Source: CAZJFH01 sp964545205 (GTDB lineage Bacteria > Pseudomonadota > Alphaproteobacteria > Rhodospirillales > Magnetospirillaceae). From it: a DNA stretch of 20,060 bases. Position 1 is the stretch's first letter. Every line of letters starts with the position of its first letter. Location of the stretch: contig CAZJFH010000083.1 in the NCBI GenBank assembly GCA_964545205.1, positions 1 to 20,060 of the forward strand, given 5' to 3'. The notes below the pieces were generated by a model. That model saw nothing but the letters and a program-made list of their open reading frames with translations, made no database searches and was not told where the DNA came from. The position numbers were made by a program, and so were the translations under genes. Of this stretch, positions 6,261 through 13,004 are shown piece after piece.

Positions 6261-8579
6261 TCATCCGCCGGCGATCGCCGGCACCACCGCCACCGCATCG
6301 CCGGCGGCCAGCGCCGCCGACTTCTCGCCCGACAGCAGCAGCCGGCCGTTGACCGCGAAATTGACGTGGCTGTCGTCGATCTCGGCCTCGGGCAGGCGGC
6401 GCTTCAGCGCCGCGCGCAGTTCGGCGACGTTGGCGACCGGCTGGTCGATCACCACCACCCTGCCGGCGGCGCCCGGGACCGCGCGCGGCAGCTCGATGCG
6501 CACCGCGAAGCCGGTGACGACGCGGGCGATGGCCTCGTGGCGCTCGGGCGTCGGCACGCCGTCGGCGGTCAGGCCGCTGACCTCGTAATAGCGCTCGATC
6601 AGTCGCGCGAACTCGGCGCGGTCGATCTTCTCGCCCTTGAACGGCCCGGCGGTGTTGGGCTCGTCGAACCAGCGGTCGGGCAGGGTGTCGTCCTTGGCGC
6701 GAATGCCGAGGCGCCAGTTGATCAGCCGCTCCAGGCCGTTGATGTTGAGCCCGATGCGGTCGAAGTCCTCGACCGCCCACGGCTCGCCGGTGATCACCTC
6801 CAGCAGGGCGGCGAACTCCTCGTAGCCGGGCAGGCTGGGCGAGTTGAACAGCTTGGTGTCGAAGCGGCACAGGCCCAGCGAATCACCCACGGCGAAGGTG
6901 TTCTCGCATTTGCGCACCGCGTATTCCTTGCCCTCGTAGGCGTTGGGCAGCGGCGAGACGGTGCCGCCGTACAGCGACGCCTTGAGCTCGGGGTTGTCGT
7001 TGATGTGGGCGTTGATCTCCAGCGTCGGCCGGTTGCGCAGGTGGTCCATGCCGCGCGTCGCCACCGCCAGGCCCAGCGCGAAGGCCTTGAGGATGCGGGC
7101 GTCGTGCGGGTCGGACTGGAACAGTCCCTTGACCGTCATGCGGTACTTGCCGGCCTCCTCGGGATAGCGGCCGTTGTCGAGGGCGCTGGCGGTGTCGGCG
7201 ATGACGTCGCCGAAGCCCTCGCGGCGCGCCGTCATGAACAGGAGCTGCTCGACGACCGGATAGTTGCCCCAGGTCAGATCGAGGCCGCCGGTGGTGTTGG
7301 GGCCGATGATGCCGCGCTGGTACAGCTCCATCGCCCAGGCGATGGCGCCGCCGGTGGTCGCGGAATCCATGCCGAGGTCGTTGAGGATGTTGTTCAGCCG
7401 CAGCACCTGCTCGGGCCGGGTGATGCCGATGTTGGGGCCGAACTTGCCCAGGGTGACGTATTCCGGCCCGTCGCCCTTGTCGTACTTGTCGAAGACGCCG
7501 TCGCCGTTGCGCCCCTGCCAGGTGCGTTCGTGCTGATGCTTCAGGTCGACCTGGCTCTTGTCGTAGCTGGCGTTGCCCTTCAGCCCGGCCTGGGCGTTGG
7601 CGCCCCAGCCGCCCTTGCCGTCGGGCGTCATGTCGTTGAGCGGCCGGCAGCGCACCGGGCATTTCAGGCAGCCGTCCATGCCGGGGCGGTAGGGGTCGAT
7701 GTTGTCGGCGTCGAGGGTGTCGACCCAGCCGGTCTCCTGGTTGTTCTTGGTGCCCAGCGCGCCCAGGGCGCGGCTCGGCCGGTACAGGAACGGCGTGCCG
7801 GTCTTGCGCAGGGCGTTCTTGATGACGCTGGTGCCCAGGATCTTGTCCATGAACGCCTTGGTCAGCGGCTTCAGCGCCTCGGCCTTGGCCGGCTCGGGCA
7901 GCTTGCCCTTGACCATGATCGCCTTGAGCTTCAGCGAGCCCATCTTGGCGCCGGCGCCGCCGCGCGCCCAGATCGCCTTGATGCCGCCCATGATGCCGGC
8001 CGACAGCACCAGGTTCTCGCCCGAGGTGGCGATGCGGGCCAGCGCCATGTCCTTGCGCTCGCGGCAGCCGAAGTCGCGCTCGACGGCGGCGGCGGTGTCC
8101 TGGTTGTCGAGGCCGACGTAAGCGCGCGCGTCGTGGAAGCGCACCTGGTCGAACGCGATCTCGAGCAGCGTCCACTCGGCGGCGCGGCCGTAGAGCACGA
8201 CGTGGTCGTAGCCGTGGCGCTTGACCCAGCTCGGGAAGAAGTCGCCGGCATTGGTGTCGAGGAAGGCGCGGCTGTCGGGCGAGATGCTGGTGAAGTTGCC
8301 GCGGGTCGAGGACGGCACGTGGCCGGTGAACGGCCCGACTCCGAAGATCAGCGGATTCTCGGGCGACAGCGGCTCGGCCGCCTCGTCCATCAGGTTGTAG
8401 AGCAGCACCATGTTGGCGCCGCGGCCGCCGAGGAAGTTGCGCAGGACGTCCGCCGGCAGGAAGGCGCGGCGGGTCTCGCGCCGCTCCAGGTCGACGAACA
8501 GGGTGGCGCCCTGGCCCTCGTATTGGGGCTCGCCGGCCATGCGGGCCAGCATGTTGTCGACGCGCTGACGGATATCCAT
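6261..8579 (-). CDS. Aldehyde:ferredoxin oxidoreductase family enzyme with C-terminal MoaD/ThiS-like Gly-Gly domain
   Basis: This family oxidises aldehydes to acids with a tungsten or molybdenum bis-pyranopterin cofactor and one [4Fe-4S] cluster. The 772-residue protein starts MDIRQRVDNML (ATG 8577-8579, GAGGGA upstream). Typical features are FLGGRGANM and LSPENPLIFGVGPFTG near the N-terminus, and cluster ligands Cys304, Cys307 and Cys311 (CLKCPVRC) with Cys571 in DSLGLC. The last ~80 residues are not part of a normal AOR. They form a beta-grasp-like sequence with VNFAVNGRLL and end in VVPAIAGG, the free diglycine of sulfur-carrier proteins MoaD and ThiS. In Aromatoleum the related AOR oxidises phenylacetaldehyde and is encoded with a FeS subunit, a FAD subunit and a separate MoaD-like gene; here no electron-transfer partner is adjacent. 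Given the pad genes nearby, phenylacetaldehyde is the likely substrate, but this is inference; another aldehyde is possible. Confidence 0.88.
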   Translation of the reverse strand: MDIRQRVDNMLARMAGEPQYEGQGATLFVDLERRETRRAFLPADVLRNFLGGRGANMVLLYNLMDEAAEPLSPENPLIFGVGPFTGHVPSSTRGNFTSISPDSRAFLDTNAGDFFPSWVKRHGYDHVVLYGRAAEWTLLEIAFDQVRFHDARAYVGLDNQDTAAAVERDFGCRERKDMALARIATSGENLVLSAGIMGGIKAIWARGGAGAKMGSLKLKAIMVKGKLPEPAKAEALKPLTKAFMDKILGTSVIKNALRKTGTPFLYRPSRALGALGTKNNQETGWVDTLDADNIDPYRPGMDGCLKCPVRCRPLNDMTPDGKGGWGANAQAGLKGNASYDKSQVDLKHQHERTWQGRNGDGVFDKYDKGDGPEYVTLGKFGPNIGITRPEQVLRLNNILNDLGMDSATTGGAIAWAMELYQRGIIGPNTTGGLDLTWGNYPVVEQLLFMTARREGFGDVIADTASALDNGRYPEEAGKYRMTVKGLFQSDPHDARILKAFALGLAVATRGMDHLRNRPTLEINAHINDNPELKASLYGGTVSPLPNAYEGKEYAVRKCENTFAVGDSLGLCRFDTKLFNSPSLPGYEEFAALLEVITGEPWAVEDFDRIGLNINGLERLINWRLGIRAKDDTLPDRWFDEPNTAGPFKGEKIDRAEFARLIERYYEVSGLTADGVPTPERHEAIARVVTGFAVRIELPRAVPGAAGRVVVIDQPVANVAELRAALKRRLPEAEIDDSHVNFAVNGRLLLSGEKSAALAAGDAVAVVPAIAGG

Positions 8580-8787
8580 GGCTTCCCTCTCGCAGACCGC
8601 GGTTATTGTTTGGTTGCCAAACTATTGCATGATCAGCATGTCATTCGCAACCGCAATCGTGCCCGGCAAGCCTTGCCGACCGGCAGAATGTTCCGGCCCG
8701 CGGCCGGCGGAATCGGCGCCGGGACGGGGGGCGACCCTGGCGCGCCGCTTGCATCGATGCGCCAGGACCGAGTCGGGATGGGACGCG
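8580..8787. promoter_or_regulatory. Divergent spacer with a perfect GTTTGG-N3-CCAAAC operator-like palindrome
   Basis: This 208-bp spacer lies between the AOR gene (minus) and a small plus-strand gene. A perfect inverted repeat GTTTGG-TTG-CCAAAC occupies 8608-8622, 29 bp from the AOR start codon, in the only AT-rich part of the spacer. That position fits a repressor operator over the AOR promoter or leader. A second repeat pairs CCTGGCGC (8736-8743) with GCGCCAGG (8759-8766) and contains the palindrome GCATCGATGC, 21 bp before the plus-strand start. No clear -10/-35 pair could be assigned on either strand. Confidence 0.5.
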
Positions 8788-9261
8788 ATGACGATCGAGC
8801 CGTTTCTGGAATGGCCGCCCCGCGGCGGCGGCGCCCTGGTGCCGGTGCGGATGCCGGGCGGGCCGGACGCGCCGAGCGCGCCGATGTCGCGGCCGATGCC
8901 GGACCTCGCCGAGGACGGCCCCGATCCGCGGCACATGTCGCCGCGGCAGTTCGCCGACTGGGCGCACGAGCTGTACATCGAGGGGGTGCTCGGCTGGCAC
9001 GAATACCGTGTCGCGGGCTTTCCCTCCGAGCTTCATCCCGATTTCGCCGCCACGATCGGCGCGCTGACCGGCGAGCGGGCCGAACCGGACCGCCCGCGCG
9101 ACATGCTGCTGGAATGGGAGCGGCGGTTGAGCTTCGACCGCCGCCACAACGGCCGCGATTCGGTCGAGGCGGCGCGCAGCGGCCGCATCCTCGACCTGCT
9201 GCGCCGGCAGGCCGAGGCCTGCGTCAGGTCTGCCGGGGAGACAGCGGCTCCGACAGGATGA
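8788..9261 (+). CDS. Hypothetical protein, small and soluble
   Basis: The protein has 157 residues from ATG 8788 (MTIEPFLEWPP), with a GGGATGGGA sequence upstream. An in-frame start at 8578 would add 70 residues of non-protein-like sequence and overlap the AOR start, so it is unlikely. The first 40 residues are Pro/Gly-rich. The rest is charged and probably helical, with FADWAHELYIEG, GWHEYRVAGFP and LLEWERRLSFDRRHN segments. No signal peptide, membrane helix, cysteine cluster or catalytic motif is visible. Its final 38 bp overlap the end of the convergent pentein-like gene. The ordered aromatic/charged pattern suggests a conserved protein, but I do not recognise it and cannot infer a function. 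Confidence 0.6.
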   Translation: MTIEPFLEWPPRGGGALVPVRMPGGPDAPSAPMSRPMPDLAEDGPDPRHMSPRQFADWAHELYIEGVLGWHEYRVAGFPSELHPDFAATIGALTGERAEPDRPRDMLLEWERRLSFDRRHNGRDSVEAARSGRILDLLRRQAEACVRSAGETAAPTG

Positions 9262-10207
9262 GGGCCCCCAGCCCGCCGCCGCCGAAGGCGAACTCGACGG
9301 CGGGATAGCTGACCACCGTGTGGTCCAGCAGCGCGCCGACGACACGGTCGTAGGCGACGTCGTCGCGCCCGTCCTCGAACGCCGGCAGGACGATCAGGCC
9401 GTCGTCGACGAAGCAATTGGCGTAGCTCATGACGATGCGGCGCCCGCTCGGCCGCTCGCGCCGCTTCGGCGTCGGCACCGCGACCACCTCCAGGGTCCGG
9501 CCGCGGGCGTCGCGGCCGCGCCGCAGCCTGTTGAGGTTGTCCCCGCGCAGGGCCGAGTCGGCGTCGTCCGCGCGGTCGTCGTCGGGGGCCAGGACCAGGC
9601 CGGGGCGCAGGAAGCGGGCGAGGTTGAACAGCCGCCCGCCCGAAACGTCGCCCTCGAGCCCGGCGCGCAGCCAGATCACCGTCTCGACGCCGAGCCAGTC
9701 GCGCAGCAGCGGCTCGACCTCCTCGCGCGGCCGGCCGGCGTGGTCGAGCAAGGCCTCGCTGGCCAGTGCCGTGCCCTCGCCGTCGACGTCGACCATGCCG
9801 GAGACCAGCGGCAGCGGCCCGTGGAAGCGCTGCAGGCTCAGCTTGTCGAGGATGCTGGCGCCGACGGCATCGTCGGCGTCGGCGCGCCACAGCACCCCCG
9901 CCACGCCCTCGGCGCCGGTCAGGAAGGTGGGCCCGACGGCGCGCAGGCAGCAGTCGACATGCGGCACGATCATCGCGCCGACGCCGGGGCCGCACATCAA
10001 GGAGACGTGGGCGGCTTCGGCCGGATTGGCCAGCACGGTCACCGGCCGGTGCTCGGCCAGCAGCGCCGCCAGCCCGGCCATCGCCTCGCGCGCCGGGTCG
10101 AGATGGTCGCGCCACACGGCGATGCCGCTGGGCCAGCCCGTCCAGTAGCGGCCGTGCCGCGCCCAGGCGGGCGGCATGGCATAGCCGCGTTCGCGTGGTG
10201 TCGTCAC
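9224..10207 (-). CDS. Agmatine deiminase / peptidylarginine deiminase-like pentein protein lacking catalytic residues
   Basis: The 327-residue protein resembles agmatine deiminase (AguA) and bacterial PAD-type penteins along its length. It shows MPPAWARHGRYWTGWP near the N-terminus, RAVGPTF (89-95), VDGEGTALASEALL (141-154), LARFLRPG (196-203), SYANCFVDDGLIVLPAF (261-277) and GGGGLGALILSEP (309-321). Active family members carry RDxGP, SGHVDN and GGGNIHCIT at the corresponding places. Here Asp is Ala90, the His-x-Asp motif is GRL (191-193) and the catalytic His-Cys pair is Gly314-Ala315. Amidinotransferase or deiminase chemistry is therefore not expected; binding, scaffolding or a new chemistry is possible. 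It starts at GTG 10205-10207 with GGGAGG upstream, lies 67 bp behind the SDR gene in the same direction (probable operon), and overlaps the convergent hypothetical gene by 38 bp. Confidence 0.78.
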   Translation of the reverse strand: MTTPRERGYAMPPAWARHGRYWTGWPSGIAVWRDHLDPAREAMAGLAALLAEHRPVTVLANPAEAAHVSLMCGPGVGAMIVPHVDCCLRAVGPTFLTGAEGVAGVLWRADADDAVGASILDKLSLQRFHGPLPLVSGMVDVDGEGTALASEALLDHAGRPREEVEPLLRDWLGVETVIWLRAGLEGDVSGGRLFNLARFLRPGLVLAPDDDRADDADSALRGDNLNRLRRGRDARGRTLEVVAVPTPKRRERPSGRRIVMSYANCFVDDGLIVLPAFEDGRDDVAYDRVVGALLDHTVVSYPAVEFAFGGGGLGALILSEPLSPRQT

Positions 10208-10274
10208 TGCTCCCTCCCCACGGCCGTTGCTTGCCGAATGGTTCCAGGGACGTAGGGGGATGTCGAGTCGTTTG

Positions 10275-10985
10275 CTAGATGTACTGCCCCGAATCCACCT
10301 TCAGGACGACGCCGGTCACCGCGCGGGCGGCGTCCGACAGCAGGAAGGTGACGGCGTTGGCGATGTCCTCGGCGGTCGGCAGATAGGGAAGCTGCGCCTC
10401 CTCCAGCGCCTTGGCCCGGAACTGCTCGTCCAGCGCCAGGGTCATCTCGGTCAGCACCATGCCCGGCGCGACGGCGTTGACGGTGACGCCCTTGGCGCCG
10501 AACTCGCGCGCCGCGGTCTTGGTCAGGGTGATCAGCCCGCCCTTGGCGGCGGCGTAGTTGGCCTGGCCGAACTTGCCGCGCAGGCCGTTGATCGAGACCA
10601 TGTTGACGATGCGGCCGTAGCCGCCCTCGCGCATGCCCGGCGCGCAGGCGCGGATCAGGTTGAAGCAGCCGGTCAGGTTGACGTCGAGCACGGCGCGCCA
10701 GTCGTCGTCGGTCAGCTTCAGGATCGAGCGGTCGCGGGTGATGCCGGCGTTGTTGACCAGCAACTGCACCGGCTTGCCGATCGCCGCCATCGCCGCGGCG
10801 ACCGAGGCCGAGTCGGCGACGTCGACCTCGTGCAGGCGGAAGCCCCTGGGTTCGACGTCGCCGGGGCTGCGGTCGAACACGTGGACCTCGGCGCCGCCGG
10901 CGCTCAGTTGATCGACCACGGCGCGGCCGATTCCGCGCACGCCGCCGGTGACGATCGCCGTCTTGCCCGAAAAGTCCCAGCTCAT
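10275..10985 (-). CDS. Short-chain dehydrogenase/reductase, FabG/PhaB-like, probably NAD-dependent
   Basis: This is a classical SDR of 236 residues. The Rossmann glycine motif TGGVRGIG is at 13-20 and NNAG at 78-81. The catalytic Ser131, Tyr144 and Lys148 are all present (MVSINGLRG...YAAAK). Asp38 at the end of the second strand (VHVFDRS) is the usual sign of NAD(H) rather than NADP(H) preference, which fits an oxidative catabolic dehydrogenase better than a biosynthetic ketoacyl reductase. The nearest families are 3-oxoacyl-ACP reductases, acetoacetyl-CoA reductases and 3-hydroxyacyl-CoA or alcohol dehydrogenases; the substrate cannot be read from sequence. The start ATG (10983-10985) has AGGGGG about 9 nt upstream. 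It is transcribed divergently from the GNAT pair and is probably followed by the pentein-like gene in one operon. Confidence 0.93.
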   Translation of the reverse strand: MSWDFSGKTAIVTGGVRGIGRAVVDQLSAGGAEVHVFDRSPGDVEPRGFRLHEVDVADSASVAAAMAAIGKPVQLLVNNAGITRDRSILKLTDDDWRAVLDVNLTGCFNLIRACAPGMREGGYGRIVNMVSINGLRGKFGQANYAAAKGGLITLTKTAAREFGAKGVTVNAVAPGMVLTEMTLALDEQFRAKALEEAQLPYLPTAEDIANAVTFLLSDAARAVTGVVLKVDSGQYI

Positions 10986-10999
10986 TTTGCACTGCCCCC

Positions 11000-11037
11000 T
11001 TGACTTGGTCCCGCGCTACTCGGTATTAAGGTACCGA
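11000..11037. promoter_or_regulatory. Promoter and 18-bp palindromic operator in the SDR/GNAT divergent region
   Basis: On the plus strand TTGACT (11000-11005) and TATTAA (11024-11029) are spaced by 18 bp and would drive the GNAT genes, giving a leader of roughly 75 nt. Overlapping the -10 is the perfect inverted repeat TCGGTA-N6-TACCGA (11020-11037), the size and symmetry of a TetR- or MarR-type operator. It is placed to control the divergent SDR gene as well. A related sequence lies at the pad operon promoter (13117-13132). The regulator is not encoded in the window. Confidence 0.55.
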
Positions 11038-11111
11038 ATTACGCAAAACGTTTAGCATTGCCGCCGCCCAACGTCAAGCGGTGGGGGCCCGAGAGGGAGG
11101 GAGCAGCACAT

Positions 11112-11567
11112 ATGGCAGGTGACCCGACAGTCCGGCCCGTGACGCCGGACGATCTTTCCGCCGTCGTCGATCTCGACCGCAAGGTCACGGGCGAATCGCG
11201 CCGCGGCTTCTACGAGAAGCGCCTGCAGGCGGCGGCGCGCGAGCCGCGCGCCTTCGTCTCGCTGGCCATCGAATCCGACGGCGCCGTGGCCGGCTTCGTC
11301 TTCGCCCAGATTCTCGACGGCGAGTTCGGCGGCAAGGAGCCGGTGGCCGTGCTCGACGCGATCTGCGTCGACCCCGACGCCCGCGGCGCCAATCTCGGCC
11401 GCCAGCTCACCGCCGCCCTCGACCGCCAGCTTTCCGCCTACGGCGTTCGCGAAATCCAGACCCAGGCCGACTGGACCGAGCACGGCATGGTGGCCTTCTT
11501 CGCCGCCGCCGGCTTCGAGCTGGCGCCGAAGCTGGTGCTCGAACGCGAAACCACCGCCAGCTTCTGA
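11112..11567 (+). CDS. GNAT-family N-acetyltransferase (first of a tandem pair)
   Basis: This 151-residue protein consists of a single GNAT domain. It starts VRPVTPDDLSAVVDLD (beta1-alpha1), continues with AVAGFVFAQ and the motif-A strand AVLDAICVDPDARG, and ends with FFAAAGFELAPKLVLER. The acetyl-CoA pyrophosphate loop reads RGANLG, so the first glycine of the usual R/QxxGxG/A is replaced by Asn; activity may be reduced. The start ATG 11112 gives a compact domain with a GGGAGGGAG ribosome site; an upstream in-frame ATG at 11058 adds an unlikely 18 residues. It lies 12 bp before its paralogue, with which it shares LDR-VTG, GEFG and Q-DW segments. GNAT enzymes acetylate small amines or protein lysines, including acyl-CoA synthetases in aromatic degraders such as Rhodopseudomonas palustris. 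Which applies here is unknown. Confidence 0.88.
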   Translation: MAGDPTVRPVTPDDLSAVVDLDRKVTGESRRGFYEKRLQAAAREPRAFVSLAIESDGAVAGFVFAQILDGEFGGKEPVAVLDAICVDPDARGANLGRQLTAALDRQLSAYGVREIQTQADWTEHGMVAFFAAAGFELAPKLVLERETTASF

Positions 11568-11579
11568 GGGGAAGCCAAC

Positions 11580-12113
11580 ATGTCCTACATCCTGACCGAC
11601 GAAGACCGCGGCGCGCAGCGCGAGGTCAACCTGTCCGATCCGTCGAGCGATTCCCCCGACGCCCTGGCCCGCGACCGGGTGCCGGTGCGCTCGATGCGCG
11701 CCGACGACCTGCCGGCGATCATCGGCCTCGACCGCCGCATCACCGGCCGCGACCGCACCGCCTACTACAAGCGCAAGGTCGCCGAGGCGATGAACGAGTC
11801 CGGCGTGCGCGTCTCGCTGGTCGCCGAGATCGACGGCCAGTTCGCCGGTTTCGTGATGGCCCGCGTCGATTTCGGCGAGTTCGGCCGCACCAGCGCCACC
11901 GCGGTGATCGACACGATCGGCGTCGATCCGGCCTACGCCAAGCAGGGCGTCGGCAAGGCGCTGCTGTCGCAGCTGCTCGCCAATCTCAATTCGCTGCGCG
12001 TCGAGGTCGTGCGCACCCAGCTCGACTGGGACCAGTTCGGGCTGCTGGCGTTCCTGAATTCCTGTGGCTTCAAGCCGTCGCAGCGGCTGTCTTTCACGCG
12101 GCGTGTCGTCTGA
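11580..12113 (+). CDS. GNAT-family N-acetyltransferase (second of a tandem pair)
   Basis: This 177-residue paralogue of the preceding gene carries an extra N-terminal segment of about 35 polar residues (MSYILTDEDRGAQREVNLSD). The GNAT domain shows VRSMRADDLPAIIGLDRRITG, GQFAGFVMARVDFGEFG, AVIDTIGVDPAY and the acetyl-CoA loop AKQGVGKALL. That loop has the two glycines, but Ala stands where Arg/Gln usually is. It ends FLNSCGFKPSQRLSFTRR. An AGGGGAAG ribosome site sits in the 12-bp gap behind the first GNAT gene. The pair reads as an ancestral duplication kept as a two-gene unit that ends at a strong terminator, so the two proteins may work as a heterodimer (inference). The substrate is unknown. 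Confidence 0.9.
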   Translation: MSYILTDEDRGAQREVNLSDPSSDSPDALARDRVPVRSMRADDLPAIIGLDRRITGRDRTAYYKRKVAEAMNESGVRVSLVAEIDGQFAGFVMARVDFGEFGRTSATAVIDTIGVDPAYAKQGVGKALLSQLLANLNSLRVEVVRTQLDWDQFGLLAFLNSCGFKPSQRLSFTRRVV

Positions 12114-12142
12114 GTCGATTCCCCTATCGCCGCGTGCCTTGG

Positions 12143-12172
12143 CGCGGGACCTTCGGGTCCCGCGTTTTTTTT
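12143..12172 (+). terminator. Rho-independent terminator after the GNAT pair
   Basis: A 9-bp stem CGCGGGACC (12143-12151) with 12156-12164, closed by a TTCG tetraloop, is followed directly by eight T (12165-12172). It starts 30 bp after the second GNAT stop codon. This is a textbook intrinsic terminator. Confidence 0.96.
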
Positions 12173-12205
12173 CGGTTCATCGCGGATCAGCCGGGACCCC
12201 GCACC

Positions 12206-12232
12206 GTCGCCCCCGCGGAAGGCGGGGGCGAC
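12206..12232. repeat. REP-like palindromic element (11-bp perfect stem)
   Basis: GTCGCCCCCGC (12206-12216) pairs perfectly with 12222-12232 around GGAAG. It sits between the GNAT terminator and the 3' end of livF and has no T-run on either strand. Similar CCCCGCG-AAG-GCGGGG palindromes are common dispersed intergenic elements in GC-rich proteobacteria. Only one copy is present in this window, so its repeat status is inferred. Confidence 0.55.
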
Positions 12233-12296
12233 GCAGACGCCGTCCCCGCCACGCGACGAACCGGACAGGGAGCGCGCGTCTCCGGGCGCGCCGGGC

Positions 12297-13004
12297 TCAG
12301 GCGGCGCCCAGATACGCCTCGCGCACCCGCGGGTCCTCGGCCAGTTCCTTGCCGCTGCCCGAGGCGACCACGGCGCCGGTCTCCAGCACGTAGCCGCGGT
12401 CGGCGACGCCCAGCGCCAGATGCGCGTTCTGCTCGACCAGCAGGATGGTGCGGCCGGCCTTGCGCAGCGACTCGATGACCTCGAAGATCTGGGTCACCAG
12501 CAGCGGCGACAGACCCATCGTCGGCTCGTCGAGCAGCAGCAGCTCGGGCTTGCCCATCAGGGCGCGGCCCATCGCCAGCATCTGCTGCTGGCCGCCGGAC
12601 AGCGAGCCGGCCGGCAGATGGCGCTTCTGCTCGAGGATCGGGAACATCATGTAGACCTGCTCGATGTCCTCGGCCTCGCCGCCGCCGCGGGTGTAGGCGC
12701 CGAGCCGCAGGTTGTCCTCGACCGACAGCGGCCCGAACACCTGCCGGCCCTCCGGCACCTGGGCGATGCCCAGGCGCACGCGCTTCTCGGCCGGCAGGCG
12801 GGTGATGTCCTGGCCGCGGTAGCGCACGCCGCCCTCGGTCGCCGGCTGCACGCCGGAGATGGTGCGCAACAGCGTCGTCTTGCCGGCGCCGTTGGCGCCG
12901 ACCAGCGCCACCAGTTCCCCCTCCTCGACCGTCAGGTCGACGCCTTTCAGCGCCCGGACCCGACCGTAGCAACTCACCAGGTTGCTGACTTCCAGCAGAG
13001 CCAT
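12297..13004 (-). CDS. livF: LivF-type branched-chain amino acid/amide ABC transporter ATP-binding protein
   Basis: This 235-residue ABC ATPase has the usual LivF length. It shows Walker A GANGAGKTT (residues 36-44), the LivF-typical Q-loop region QVPEGRQVFGPLSVEDNL, signature LSGGQQQML, Walker B LLLLDEPTMGLSP and the H-loop segment LLVEQNAHLAL. It would power uptake of branched-chain amino acids or related small carboxylates and amides together with LivG, permeases LivH and LivM and a binding protein. None of these is in the window. The start MALLEVSNLVSCYG (ATG 13002-13004) has AGGAGGGAGG immediately upstream; an in-frame ATG at 13091 adds 29 unlikely residues. It is divergent from the pad operon. 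In aromatic degraders such transporters can carry aromatic acids, so phenylacetate is a possible substrate (inference). Confidence 0.92.
   Translation of the reverse strand: MALLEVSNLVSCYGRVRALKGVDLTVEEGELVALVGANGAGKTTLLRTISGVQPATEGGVRYRGQDITRLPAEKRVRLGIAQVPEGRQVFGPLSVEDNLRLGAYTRGGGEAEDIEQVYMMFPILEQKRHLPAGSLSGGQQQMLAMGRALMGKPELLLLDEPTMGLSPLLVTQIFEVIESLRKAGRTILLVEQNAHLALGVADRGYVLETGAVVASGSGKELAEDPRVREAYLGAA

Noticed and set aside
3170..6298. A 1042-codon open frame on the minus strand, antisense to the hybrid kinase
   Set aside because: It is a shadow of the GC-rich kinase gene: its translation is dominated by Arg, Ala, His, Gly and Asp without domains, while the plus strand encodes clear PAS, HisKA, receiver and Hpt motifs.
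8578..8787. N-terminal extension of the small plus-strand gene from an ATG at 8578
   Set aside because: The extra 70 residues look like translated spacer, include the operator-like palindrome, and overlap the AOR start codon.
6366..9308. A 980-codon plus-strand frame antisense to the AOR gene
   Set aside because: Shadow frame with compositional bias and no recognisable domain; the AOR on the minus strand has conserved cysteine motifs.
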